From Hippopus hippopus (Eukaryota; Mollusca; Bivalvia; Cardiida; Cardiidae): a stretch of DNA of 64,000 bases. The stretch spans positions 32,286,122-32,350,121 of the forward strand of contig OX328101.1 of NCBI GenBank assembly GCA_946811185.2, in the 5' to 3' direction. Shown here piece after piece: positions 1 through 11,934 of this stretch; the stretch's first letter is position 1, and each line of letters begins with the position of its first letter. The position numbers were made by a program, and so were the translations under genes. The notes under the pieces were generated by a model that saw only the letters and a list, made by a program, of their open reading frames with translations, was not told the DNA's origin and did no database searches.

Positions 1-871
1 TTAGTCATATTTAAAATCATCAATTTCAAAATTTTTCTAAATTTCTATATTTTTTCTCAAATATATTTTTGTAACCAAACCTGGTGAAGTTTTTATAAAA
101 AAAAAAACAGAACTATGAAAATTAGGTGGAAAAATCATGAAGTGTTGGGTTATCTAACATCAGGAACAAAAGAAATTATCACATGACCTGAAAGTTTTGC
201 ACTGTAGCAGTTTTGATAAGCATCCTTGAAATGCCAGAAAATTATCAGGTGTTTTTTTACAAGAATAAATGATATCATTTTACGATTTCAGTCACACATG
301 TTGTGCACCAAGAAAATGAATATTCCACCCAAATAAATTGATAACTTCTGCCTTTTTCTGCTGTTTTCACATGCTATTTATACAATTATAGGATTGCCTG
401 TTTAACTTTGTGATAACCTTACTTTCAAAACCTTGCACAGTGTCAACTGGGTTTGTTCTCAAAAATGAATTATCAGCTGTTTTGTTTTATATCATTGCAT
501 GAAATTGCATAGAATGAAAGTTTTATCTGATCTCTGTAACTTGCACAGAGGATTCAAGAAACTTTATCTACCAAATTAACCATTTGTTTATTCATATATT
601 AAAGTTATAGACATGTAAAAAATGTGAAAAAGAAAGGAATGTAAGATCCTGTAACATGAATATATGATATTGAACATATTTCTAATAAAATGAAATAAAC
701 ATGCTTGTATTTTTGACATGCATTTTGATTAAACACAATACAGAGAAAAAAGGGGGATGGCATTGAATCAGTCTTACCTAAAGTTTAGAAAGGTGAGATT
801 AATTTGTCTCTGTACCAGATGAAGAGAGTATTAGACTGGTCCAAATTGAAAGTACATACAGAAGACATTAC

Positions 872-1102
872 TAATCCTTTACCAATTGACAAAATTTTAG
901 ACTCCCAAAGTTTAAGGAACTTGCAGACGACAAATGAAGTGTGCCTGAATTGCTGAAATTTTTCTTTGAAATGGCAGATAACATTTTGGGAAAAGCAGAA
1001 AATACTGGTTACCAGCATTTTCCCCTTTTCCCCACAATGTTTTAATGATAAGCCTTCTTCAACTAGGTTGTTAAAAGTCAGGATTGTGTGGTAAAGGGTT
1101 AA
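872..1102. mobile_element. Palindromic MITE, TTAACCC-ended family (M1)
   Basis: The left arm reads CTAATCCTTTACCAATTGAC and the right arm ends GTGTGGTAAAGGGTTAA. The centre carries the hairpin ACTGGTTACCAGCATTTT flanked by AAAAG/CTTTT. TTAA at the boundary and CCC/GGG termini resemble piggyBac-type ends, so a piggyBac-mobilised non-autonomous element is my inference. Confidence 0.6.
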
Positions 1103-4100
1103 ACAAGGGCGAAACCAGGGGTTCAGAATCATAACACACTCTTAATTGAGATTGCTATTTGGCTGCTAAGCGCATCACAATGCACTCTTGCTGACAGTGT
1201 GAAGTAGTTTGATTGTAATCTACACTTACCACAGGGCAATGGTAGAGAAGTAAAAAGAATGAAAAAAAGGCTCCTGTAGGGGTTAGACTGTCTTCCTTCA
1301 GTACCGGAAGCGAGAATTACCCAAGGTTTAGTAGGTCTTAGAGAAGCAGGTGAGATTAGAGCACATAGGCTTACATCTGCAATTTTATGAGATTGCTTAT
1401 CAGACGATTTCAACAAGCGTATGATAAGTATCAGCAGGGGAAAGTAAGAAAGCATGAAAAGTGGCAGAAGAAATTAGCACTGATTGTGATAGTCTACCAA
1501 TATGGCACAGGAAGTGAGGAGCGGAGCGGTCCTGGCCTTGGTCTCAACCTTATGTCTATTAGTCTTTCCTGTCAAAAGCGTTATTTGGATTGTCCCAAAT
1601 GCAAACTAAGTTCTTTTTCAACTCAACACTAGACATCTAAACTTCAGGCTCATGCCTATCAAAACCACTTGAAGAAGACACATTAAACAAGGCTAAAATG
1701 ATGAAATTTGTCATTGAAAGGGCTGTAGAAAAATTGTGGGAAGAGGAGAAATGCTGGTTACTGGCTTTTTCTCCTTTTCCCAAAGTGTTTTGAAAAGCTT
1801 ATTTCTTAAAGGTCATTAAAACACAGGGCCATTTGTAAACCATTAATTGTTTTATTTCTTGAGCACAGGTAAAAAATTTTACTCCTTCATATTTAAAGGA
1901 TTTAGAGATAGCAAATTTAATGTGGCCTAAATAATAGGTATTATTTTTGTAGGTGTAGAAAACATTGTCGGAAAAAGAGAAAACCTTTTTACCAGCATTT
2001 TCTTCTTTTCCAGTAATATTTTCAAAAGCCAGTTCTTGGCTCATGGTGGTAATAACACAAGATCATTTTGTAAAGGGTTAATGAAAGAAAAGAGACAAAA
2101 AAGGTAGTGGTGCTATAACACTTCACTTCATCAGATATAAAACAGGAAGTTGAAATAAGCTGATGCAATCTCACCAGCTTTTAATTCTTCCTTACATTGA
2201 TTATTCTTAATCCATAGAAAGCTGGATGAATGAAATGGATGTTTAAGCCTGCATGAAAAGTGCAGGTACAACGTTCACCACATTCTAAATTGCCAAGACT
2301 AGTCATTTGATTGACTTATCATAATGTTAGCTGAGACAGAACATAACAGCCAATTGGATTGCTTGTCTTGGAATTTAGAATTAGGACAATCTTCAGAATG
2401 GTAGTTGATAATGGCCCTGTAGTTTAAATTCTAAGGCAGATATGGTAATTAAAGTCTTCAACAATGTCTCACCGAGAAGAAAAGCTTTTTACAACATTGT
2501 AGGAAAAGATGGCCAATATTTTATACATGTTGCACAATGCTTTCTACCTGTTCAAAGACAAATCCCATATTTTGTGCCACATTTAATTTCTTGTCTGCAG
2601 ATGATTTAAGTATAGACAAGTCTAACTTTTTGTTGCGAGTTAGAGTTTAGTATTTAAGCTTGAAAGATCATTCTGCACTTTCTACACTCACTGTCAGAAA
2701 AAAGTGCCATTTAGGATGAAACAGTCACCAGACAAAACCCAATGCTCAACTCTACCAAACAACAAAATTTTATATCTGTTCAAATTGAAAGCCTTTGCAG
2801 ATGACAAATCAAATGTGACTGAAATCTTTTTTTTTTTGTTGTTGTTTTTTCAAAACACAAAAACATTTTAGGAAAAGTACAAAATGCTTATGTGACCAGC
2901 GTTTTCTCATTTTCCTTATTTTTTCAAAAATCTCTTCCTTGGCATTGTTAAAACACGTCAGGATAGTGTGAGCAAACGCTTTCATTGTGGACAGGTCAAA
3001 AATTTTGCTGTCTGATAGAGTTAATCATTCAATTGTAATTTCAAAAACTGCGCACATGTTGTATCAGGCTATAGAAAGCAAGAGGGAAGGAGCAAAACCA
3101 CAGTACTTTCTTTTTGAATCAATTAAAGGATCTTCCACTTCAAAAACCACTTGTCACACTCTTGAGAAAGTATCTGATCATAGCTGGCTTTACCCATTCC
3201 TTATTAGCTTGGCTGTTTTCAAAGAAAACGTCGAGGTATTGGCTGCGCCCTTGCATTGTCTTCATTGTTGTTTTCAATTGTGGCGTCACAGTGCAAAACT
3301 TTGACATTTTCAAAAACTGAGACATTTTATAATATCTCTGTCATTACTGAAGATATTTATTTCAAACTTGGACAATTTGTTCAATATCAAAAGGGAAACC
3401 CAAACAATAAGGGCAGGTAACCATCAAATTATCTTTGGCCCCTTTTTTTGACTTTGAATTTTCTCAGAAAATCAAGCAACTGTAGCCAAGCATTGGCATC
3501 CGCATAATTATGGTGCTCTTGTTTTATGATGTTGGAATTGCCTTCACTTAATGCTATGCAGATTTACTAGAAATATGTCATAGATTTCCTATTCTAATAA
3601 ACAGATTGCCACAAACTCATTGTGATTTTCAATGTAGACTAATCTGAAAAATTTGGTGTAAATTTTAATATCAGTGCACTCCAGAATTGCGTAATTAATT
3701 TAAATTGAAATGCCAAAATGTCAAATAGAAGAAATGACGAAAATTCCATTTCTTTTTTAACAGTTTCACCATCTGTCATTATGTTTTGAAAATTCCTCTA
3801 CAGATAGTAGTAACCAAATAACTCAACAAAGTAATGATTTTAATCCTTGACCAGGTAACAGTTTTTGTCAATAAGTCCATTATTGAAAGCACTTTGAGAT
3901 CACAAATCAAATGTGGCTCATATAATGGGATATCTGTCTTTGAAAAATAGATAGTCCAAGTGAGAAAAAAGGAGAATATGCAGGTTTCCAATAAATTTTC
4001 CTTTTTTTCACAATACATGTATTTGAAAAAGCCTTGTATCCCAGGATCACTGAAAATTTGGAATTGCCTGGAAAAAGGTTTAAGTGAAAGTTTTTAACCC

Positions 4101-4291
4101 TTAGAGTGGGAAATAGTAATGAAAATGGCAATTTCAGCCCTCGATGGGGAGGGGAGAAACAATATTATTGCAATGTTAAGACTGGTTTGCGAGAAGATCA
4201 CCCAAAATATTCAGATTCTTGATCTGTGCAGTTTTAGCTTAATCTACACAGTCCACAAATAAAAAAAACAGAATCTTCATCTGTACTGCCT

Positions 4292-4507
4292 GTTAATCCG
4301 TATCCTGCTGTATCCATAAATTAAAGAAAACTTTCAAGCCAATAGTAAAAAACCAAATTATGTTATTCGAAACTTATTTTAAGAGAAAAATATCTCCTAA
4401 TCAGACAGTGTAGATGCAAGATCAGACTGCACGTTCTGTGCAGTCTGATCTTGATCTATACTGTCTGCAAAAGGCACTTGAGTCATGCTTAGCAGATTAA
4501 GGGTTAA
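4292..4507. mobile_element. Palindromic MITE, second TTAA family (M2)
   Basis: Bounded by TTAATCC on the left and AAGGGTTAA on the right. The core hairpin pairs GATCAGACTGCACGTTC with GTGCAGTCTGATCTTGATC. The same core occurs at 7896-8107 and 28989-29195. Confidence 0.55.
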
Positions 4508-5105
4508 GGCAACTAAAGTAGGTGCTTGGCAATGTAAGGATTAACATGAAAGTAAAAGGATTGAATGACAGATAGCCACTTGACAGAGAGCACAGGTTTT
4601 TCAAGTGGTTATTTGTGAAAGAATATTGTGAGGTGTCCATGTCATTCTTGAGTTAACCCAACATTCTCCACAATCCTGCCTATAAGACTCTTCCTTTGAC
4701 TTATTAGTGTTGCAAAGGTTTTGAAAACATTGTTGGAAAAATAAGCATTTGCTATTTAACCCTTTACCACACAATCTAGGGTTTAAACGGCTTAGAGAAA
4801 GAAGCCAGCATTTTTTCCTTTTCTCAAAATGTTTTCTACCCTTTTTTTTGCACAGCTTTATAAAAGAAAGAATTGTTAATCTGTGCCATACAATCACGAG
4901 TTTTAAGGATCCTAAAGAAGAAGACTTTTGAAACCATTGTGGGAAAAGAAGACAATGCTGGTAACTAGCATTTACTCCATGTCCCACTATGTTTTCTACC
5001 TTTTTGTCGGCAAATTTCATCTTTTAGCTTTCTCTTAACTGTTTTTCTGTAAACACTTTTATTGTTGGTAAGAGATAAGAGTTAAGAGATCATTGATGAT
5101 TATGT

Positions 5106-5342
5106 TAATCAGGAAGACTCGTTACCAAACGACAAAATTTTAGACTGGTCCAAATTGAAAGCATTTGCAGACGACAAAATTAATGTGACTCAAAAGTTGA
5201 CATTTGCTTTGGGAAGGGTAGAAAACATTGTTGGAAAAGGAGAAAATGCTGGTTACCAGCATTTTCTCCGTTTCTCACAGTATTTTCAAAGGGCTTCTTT
5301 CTCAGAGTCATGAAAACATGGGATTGTTTGGTAAAGAGTAAA
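5106..5342. mobile_element. Palindromic MITE M1
   Basis: Begins near TTAATCAGGAAGACTCGTTACC, carries the ACAAAATTTTAGACTGGTCC arm, has a central GAAAATGCTGGTTACCAGC hairpin and ends TTGTTTGGTAAAGAGTAAA. The terminal repeats are slightly decayed. Confidence 0.55.
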
Positions 5343-5854
5343 GACAGAAAATAGTCTTGCAAATGGAAAAATTACAGGTTATAAATGATTTCTCTATTTG
5401 TCACACTGTTTTATATTGTATTATGTCTAGATAAGGTTGATGGTTTTTAAATGTTATAAAAAAAAAAATCTTCTCTAGATAAGGGAAAGAGTTTTGTGTT
5501 TAGAAAAAAATCCACAAGTGGTGTTATCAAAGTTTCATTTTAGGGTACATAGATCTTCTAAGCCTGCTTATTACATTGTCAAATACTTAATTAAAGTGCA
5601 TTCAGCATATAGAAAGTATTTTATGCTATGGGTTGTTTCTTTCAGCCAAACACTGATGCGTAAAGTGGCCTGCATTTCAAAAGGTGTTAAATTTTTACAG
5701 TTTTCTATCTTTCATGTTCTCATGTTGCAATCACCCACTGGTAAATCTGCCTTTATTTAGCTCTACCTGATGCAGGCATTGTTGAACAGGTTTTTTTTTT
5801 AAATATCTGAATGTCATAAAACCCTTTACCAGGTAACAAAATTCTAGACTTGTC

Positions 5855-6069
5855 TTACGAACGTGAAAGTTCGCAACAAATGCATAGCTCAAATACAAAC
5901 CGCACCTGGCGGGATTCGAACCCATGCGGACAAATATCCTCATTTTTCGAGGTTTAAAAGACCAATACCATAACCACTGAGCCAAAGAGAATTCTCTCCG
6001 ATGCAGCTGTCAGGTATTTATTTTATACGGGAAAGCTATGCAGTAAGGAAGGAGCGATCTCCCGTAACA
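5855..6069 (-). mobile_element. tRNA-headed SINE-like insertion inside an M1 MITE
   Basis: A 215-bp insert is flanked by a 7-bp duplication ACTTGTC (5848-5854 and 6070-6076) and splits the M1 arm that reads GACTTGTC/CAAATTGAAAGC. On the minus strand it contains pol III promoter-like boxes TGGCTCAGTGG and GGTTCGAATCC, about 60 bases apart (roughly 5905-5985). The tRNA fold is imperfect, with an extended anticodon region, so this is a SINE-type derivative rather than a working tRNA gene. Confidence 0.6.
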
Positions 6070-7895
6070 ACTTGTCCAAATTGAAAGCATTTGCAGATGA
6101 CAAGTCAGATATAGTTTTCATTATCAGTTAGTGAAAAGGTTTGTTTCGCTTTTCTCCAAATCACCCTCTTGAAGCAAACAGGTACCAAATGACTTTTTGG
6201 CATAATTTTGACTTGTTATTGCAACCTTTGATGTCTAGAATTATGTAGGCTGATAGATGTAAACTGCCAACAAAATAGATTCCTGTAAATGGGTTACATT
6301 AAGAAATCAGGCCTTTCCATTATGTAAAAAGATACCAACTGACATACTGGTTTTGCAAAAAATGGTACCTATGTGGTATTATGGTACCTTTTTGCATTGT
6401 GAAATTTGAACAATTCAGTAGTTATGTTATTACATATAATTTAATCACTCAGGGCCTACTGGCACTGTATTAGATACACAAACCAGATCCTAATAAGCCT
6501 ATCAAATATCTTTCTATCATTTCTTCTAATTAGTTTTTACTTGAGATAATAAAATTGTTAACATATTCATTTGTAGATGCATGTAGTTTTTAAACATATT
6601 ACACAAAGGGAGGAAACATAGCACAATTATATAAAATGGAGCTAATATTGTGACTCAAAGTTTTATCTTGCTTACAATGAGAAAATGGAACTTGTATGCA
6701 GAAACTTCTTTACTCAACATCCAATGTCAAAAGGAAAACAGTAGATTATACACTGTCAAAAAAAAATGGAGCAACTAGTGAGAAGATATGGCATATAAAA
6801 AAAACATCTGTGAACTAAACAGTTTCTGACACAATTAACTTTGTTAGCAGTCATACAGAATCCTTTCCATTGATGGAATCTCATTATGCTAGAAAATCTT
6901 CCAAGAAATAATGTCCATCTCATGATTTAAACGTACAGTCAAAAATGTTGGACTTAGACTAAACAGAATGCAACAAAAAAGAGAGCCTTGTGTAAAAGAG
7001 CCATTGGACAGAAAGAACTTATATGAATACTTCACGTTTGCCTTTATAGGCCAAAGATGGATCCAGTGCTCAATGTTTGTTTTGAATAATGGGAGAACGG
7101 AAGCAGGATCATTGTCTTAACGCTACATCATGAATATGCTGCACACCAATTGTAAACAAAATGAGAGCACATGAGAAAAAAAGTCAAAAGACAAACAGAG
7201 AGAGCTAAAGATTATGACAACCTTTACATACAAACTTTTGATTTACAGGCTGTCTTTATAACACCCATGTTCTCTTGTGAATGAACTCTTTAACTCCAGA
7301 AACGATGCTACTACAACTTGACTATACCCTCTCCAGCAGTCAAACATGCTGTTTGTCATGTTTGGGGCAGAACAGTGTTAACTTGTGAAATTGCAACATG
7401 CATACTAAAGAATACTTTGTCTGTGTAACAGGCACAATGTCCAGGAAATAATATACTTGTATGATTCTTGTGGAGGACAAAAAAAACGCGTCCCTTTTTA
7501 ATTTTCTATCTAAAGTACCCAGTCTTAAGGTGACCATTCTGAGTGATTCAATTCATTCCACAACTGAAAGGACAAAGGAAGTAATGAATGTCTATGTTCC
7601 CTCACAATGATGCACTTTGATTCCTCTGGCTAGAAAATCCCAGCCATACATTGCTGATCCAATGAAAATTAATCATGTCATTTACTTCAAGAACTATGTA
7701 AACAAACACTGCCTGAATGTAAAAGTAACAGTATCTTGACAAAGAATAAACTGGCTACATCTTAAATGGATTCAAGTTCAGAAGGAAAATCCAAGATCAA
7801 TATTTGTAAACTAGAGTTTTGAAACAAGTCATTTCTAGGAAATGCTTACTAGGCACTACAGAAGGCAAACCTGCTGGTTGAAATGTTGATCAAAT

Positions 7896-8107
7896 TTAAC
7901 CCTTAAGCTGATAAGTGCAACCTAATAACCTTTTGCAGACAGTGTAGATTAAGATCAGGCTGCACAGTATGTGCAGTCTGATCTTGGATCTGCACTGTCT
8001 GTTAAAGAGATATCTTTCCCCAAAAATCACCATTGAAATAGCAAAATTTGAGATTTTACTATCGCCTTGAAAGTTTCGTTTCACTTATTTAGCAGGATAA
8101 GGGTTAA
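7896..8107. mobile_element. Palindromic MITE M2, intact ends
   Basis: Starts TTAACCCTTAAGCTGATAAG and ends TAGCAGGATAAGGGTTAA, which are imperfect inverted repeats with TTAA at both edges. The central hairpin is built from AGATCAGGCTGCACAG and GTGCAGTCTGATCTTGG. Confidence 0.65.
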
Positions 8108-8160
8108 AGATGTGTTGTGATTCAAAGTAGCTAACAAGCAAAACAGGAAAAGACCTGACT

Positions 8161-9910
8161 TTTTTTTTTAGCTCTACTGGCTGAAAGCCAGCAGAGCTTA
8201 TGTCATGGCGTGGTTTCCATCGTCCATCTGTCCGTCCGTCTGTTAGTCTTTTTCTTGTTTATGCGATAAAGTCTGCATTTGTTGTCAGATTTTCGTGAAA
8301 CTTGCACAGTTTATTTATCCCATCAATAGCTTCAACCCTATTGATTTTGAAAAAAATCCAACAAACAGTATGAGAAAAGTAGCCATTTCAAGTTGAAAAT
8401 TTCTATTTCTTGTTTACGCGATAAAGTCTGCATTTGTGGTCAGATTTTTGTGAAACTTGCACAGTTTGTTTATCCCATCAACAGCTTCAACCCTATTGAT
8501 TTTGAAAAAAATCCAACAAACGGTATGGGAAAAGTAGTCATTTCAAGTTGAAAATTTCAATTTCTTGTTTACATGATAAAGTCTGCATTTGTGGTCAGAT
8601 TTCCGTGAAACTTGCAGTTTGTTTATCTTATCAATAGCTTCAACCCTATTGATTTTGAAAAAAATCCAACAAACAGTATGGGAAAAGTAGCCATTTCAAG
8701 TTGAAAATTTCCATTTCTTGTTTACGCGATAAAGTCTGCATTTATTGTCAGATTTTCGTGAAACTTGCACAGTTTGTTTATCTTATCAATAGCTTCAACC
8801 CTATTGATTTTGAAAAAAATCCAACAAACAGTATGGGAAAAGTAGCCATTACAAGTTGAAAATTTCAATTTCTTGTTTACGCGATAAAGTCTGCATTTGT
8901 GGTCAGATTTCTGTGAAACTTGCACAGTTTGTTTATCTTATCAATAGCTTCAACCCTATTGATTTTGAAAAAAATCCAACAGACAACATGGGAAAAGTAG
9001 CCATTTCAAGTTGAAAATTTCTATTTCTTGTTTACATGATAAAGTTTACATTTGTGGTCAGATTTCCGTGAAACTTGCACAGTTTGTTTATCTTACCAAT
9101 AGCATCAACCCTATTGATTTTGAAAAAAATCTAACAAACAGTATGGGAAAAGTAGCCATTTCAAATTGAAAAGTTCCATTTCTTGTTTACGCGATAAAAT
9201 CTGCATTTGTGGTCAGATTTCTGTGAAACTTGCATAGTTTGTTTATCTTATCAATAGCTTCAACCCTCTTGATTTTGAAAATAATCCAACAAACAATATT
9301 GTAAAAGTAGCCATTTTTAAGTTGAAAATTTCCATTTCTTGCTTACATGATTAAGTCTGCATTTGTAATCAGATTTTTGTGAAACTTGCACAGTTGTTTT
9401 ATATCATAAACAGCTTGAACCCTATTAATTTTGAAAAAAAATCTGACAATCAGTGTGGGAAAAGCAGCCATTTAAAGTTGAAAAGTTCCATTTCTAGGTA
9501 ATGAAGTCCACAGTGTTGATCCAATTTTTTTGAAAAAGATTATTTGGTTCATCAAGGGATTGAACTTTATTAAAAGTGAAGAAAATTTAGTAAACCGTTC
9601 AGTAAAAGCAGCCATATGATGACTTAGTATCGTTTACTCAACAAAGTCCACATTATCAGTCACATTTCTTTGGCTGGATTCCAAACAATTATTTTTGAGA
9701 ATTGCACTTCCTTTTTTTTACTGTTAGTTCAATTCACTATGCCTACTCATGCTGTCTAAGTGGGTTCGAGCCCAGTTGCAACAACACATTTTTGTGGTTA
9801 TTTTTGTGTTTTTTTTTTCTTTTTCCATCATGAATTCATAATGTATGCTAGCAAAAAAGCAAAATCACTGCCAGTAGAGCGATTTCAGGCCCTCAAGGGC
9901 CTCTAGTTTT
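8161..9910 (+). mobile_element. Tandem-core HINE/pearl-like (Helentron-type) element A
   Basis: Opens with a T-run then AGCTCTACTGGCTGAAAGCC and a GTCCGTCCGTC tract. About eight tandem copies of a 153-156 bp unit follow (GATAAAGTCTG recurs at about 8264, 8420, 8575, 8728, 8883, 9038, 9193, 9349). It closes with GCCAGTAGAGCGATTTCAGG, the hairpin GGCCCTCAAGGGCC and TCTAGTTTT. The 5' AGCTCTACTGGC and 3' GCCAGTAGAGC are subterminal inverted repeats. A tetranucleotide microsatellite plus an approximately 155-bp tandem core plus a 3' hairpin matches pearl/HINE elements known from bivalves. No protein is encoded. Confidence 0.65.
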
Positions 9911-10245
9911 AGTTTTGAACTAGATAAATATGATGCCGACATTGACTAGGCACATTAGTTTAAAGTTTTAACATTCATAGAGTAAATTATAAGAAAAAAG
10001 TATTATGAACATATTAGTTTTTATGCCATACTAATATCAACTTTGGAGAAAAACAAACAAAGAATCAAACTTCATACATAAAATGGAAATAACACTCATG
10101 GAACAGACTGTAAGTGAAAAACTTGCTGCACATGACTTGCTAATTATGCCTTGCTGTGTGTGATATTTGAGAAAAGACTTTATATAATAAAGAAAGAACA
10201 ATCATGAATCTAGTTTAAAAGGATATTATTATATGTACATAACTT

Positions 10246-11430
10246 CTTTTTTTAGCTCTACTGGCTGAAAGCCAGCACAGTTTATGTCATGGCGTGGTTT
10301 CCGTCGTCCGTCAGTCCGTCCGTCCGTCCGTCCATTAGTCTTTTTCTTGTTTACGCGATAAAGTCTTCATTTGTGATCAGATTTCCGTGAAACTTGCAGT
10401 TTGTTTATCTCATCAATAGCTTCAACCCTATTGATTTTGAAAAAAATCCAACAAACAGTATGGGAAAAGTAGCCATTTCAAGTTGAAAATTTCCATTTCT
10501 TGTTTACGCGATAAAGTCTGCATTTGTGTTCAGATTTTCATGAAACTTGCACAGTTTGTCTATCTCATCAATAGCTTCAACCCTATTGATTTTGAAAAAA
10601 ATCCAGCAAACAGTATGGGAAATGTAGCCATTTCAAGTTGAAAATCTCCATTTCTTGTTTACATGATAAAGTCTGCATTTGTGGTCAGATTTCCGTGAAA
10701 CTTGCACAGTTTCTTTATCTCATCGATAGCTTCAACCCTATTGATTCTGAAAAAAATCCATGTAACAGTATGGGAAAAGTAGCCATTTCAAGTTAAAAAT
10801 TTCCATTTCTTGTTTACGCAACGAAGTCAGCATTTGTGGTTGGATTTTCATGAAACTTGCACAGTTGCTTTGTATCATAAACAGGATGAATCCTATTGAT
10901 TTTGAAAAAAATCTGACAATCAGTATGGGAAAAGTAGCCATTTCAAGTTGAAAATTTCTATTTCTTGTTTAGGCAATGAAGTCCACAGTATTGATCCAAA
11001 TCTTGTGAAACTTGCAAAGATTATTTGATTCATTAAGGGATTGAACTCTATTAAAAGTGAAGAAAATCTAGTAAACCATTCAGGAAAAGCAGCCATTTGA
11101 TGATTTAGTATCATTTACTCAACAAAGTCCACATTATTAGTCACATTTCTTTGAAATTTGCTAGGATTGTTTAATACAAGGCTTTCTGAAAGCCTATCAA
11201 ATTTGGCTGGATTCCAAACAATTAGTTTTGAGAAATTGCACTTCATTTTTTTTCACTGCTTGTTCAATTCACCATGCCTACTTATGCTGTCTTAGTGGGT
11301 TCAAGCCCAGTTGCAAGAACACATTTTTGTGTTTTTTCTGTTTGCAACATGAATTCATAATGTATGCTAGCAAAAAAGCAAAATCACTTTCAGTAGAGTG
11401 ATTTCAGGCCCTGAAGGGCCTCTAGTTTTT
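10246..11430 (+). mobile_element. Tandem-core HINE/pearl-like element B
   Basis: Same family as the element at 8161. The start is TTTAGCTCTACTGGCTGAAA, followed by (GTCC)n at about 10311-10335 and four to five copies of the approximately 155-bp unit. The tail again contains a box-B-like GTGGGTTCAAGCCC, a terminal hairpin GGCCCTGAAGGGCC and TCTAGTTTT. It has fewer repeat units than its neighbour, as expected for unequal amplification. The unique spacer 9911-10245 shows nothing of note. Confidence 0.65.
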
Positions 11431-11934
11431 CTATAAAAGTGAAACCAAAGGGTTTATTTTCATTGCATTCATTATGTAAGAAGGTACCAAAATGTCACAT
11501 GGTACTATTTAATTTGATATTATTATATGTAACAATAATTTTTTTTTTTATTGTTGCAAAAAGGTACTGTTACCATTTGGTACCTTTTTGGCAGAGGCAT
11601 ATACACAAAAACATAAAATTTGTTCAATGCAAGTAGGAAACATTTTGTAAAATCAATAAAATATTACTTATTGAAGAAGGGATATACTTGTCACTCTTGT
11701 ACATGTATAAAGTCATTAGCCATATCTATCAATGTGCTAAGTTAAAAAGTTGCAAACCAAAAGCTTAATTTGATATCGCTTTCTTAATCTTTAAACTTGA
11801 TTTTCCCAAAACTTTAAAAATGTCCCTTGGTACCTTTTGCTTATGTGAACAAGGCAGTAGTATTTATAAAATAGACATTATGGAAGTAAGAGAAAAAAAA
11901 TGCAAATGTCTATCAACTAAATTTCTATTTTCAG

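Larger units (their letters stand above)
1..7895. other. Noncoding stretch rich in MITE relics; no supported gene
   Basis: I see no coding region I would defend. The sequence is AT-rich and repeatedly shows partial copies of the TTAACCC-ended palindromic MITE family, for example around 1720-2082, 2740-2990 and 4690-5030. These are recognisable by AAAATTTTAGACTGG-like arms and by GAAAATGCTGGT/ACCAGCATTTTC hairpins. It may be intergenic or intronic sequence upstream of the PRDM1 exon at 11935. I looked for a PR/SET-domain exon on the + strand and did not recognise one. Confidence 0.5.

Noticed and set aside
5905..5985. Functional tRNA gene on the minus strand
   Set aside because: Box A and box B are good, but the anticodon arm region is expanded and does not fold as a tRNA, and the unit is bounded by a target-site duplication.
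8161..9500. CRISPR-like regularly spaced repeat
   Set aside because: Units are contiguous approximately 155-bp tandem repeats without unique spacers, in an animal genome.
1..11819. PR/SET-domain exons of PRDM1
   Set aside because: I scanned the plus-strand frames and saw no SET-like segment; they may be further upstream or too short to see by eye.
11820..11934. First 38 codons of the PRDM1 open frame as true N-terminus
   Set aside because: They precede a strong TTTTCAG acceptor, have low-complexity composition and no similarity to PRDM1; treated as intron.
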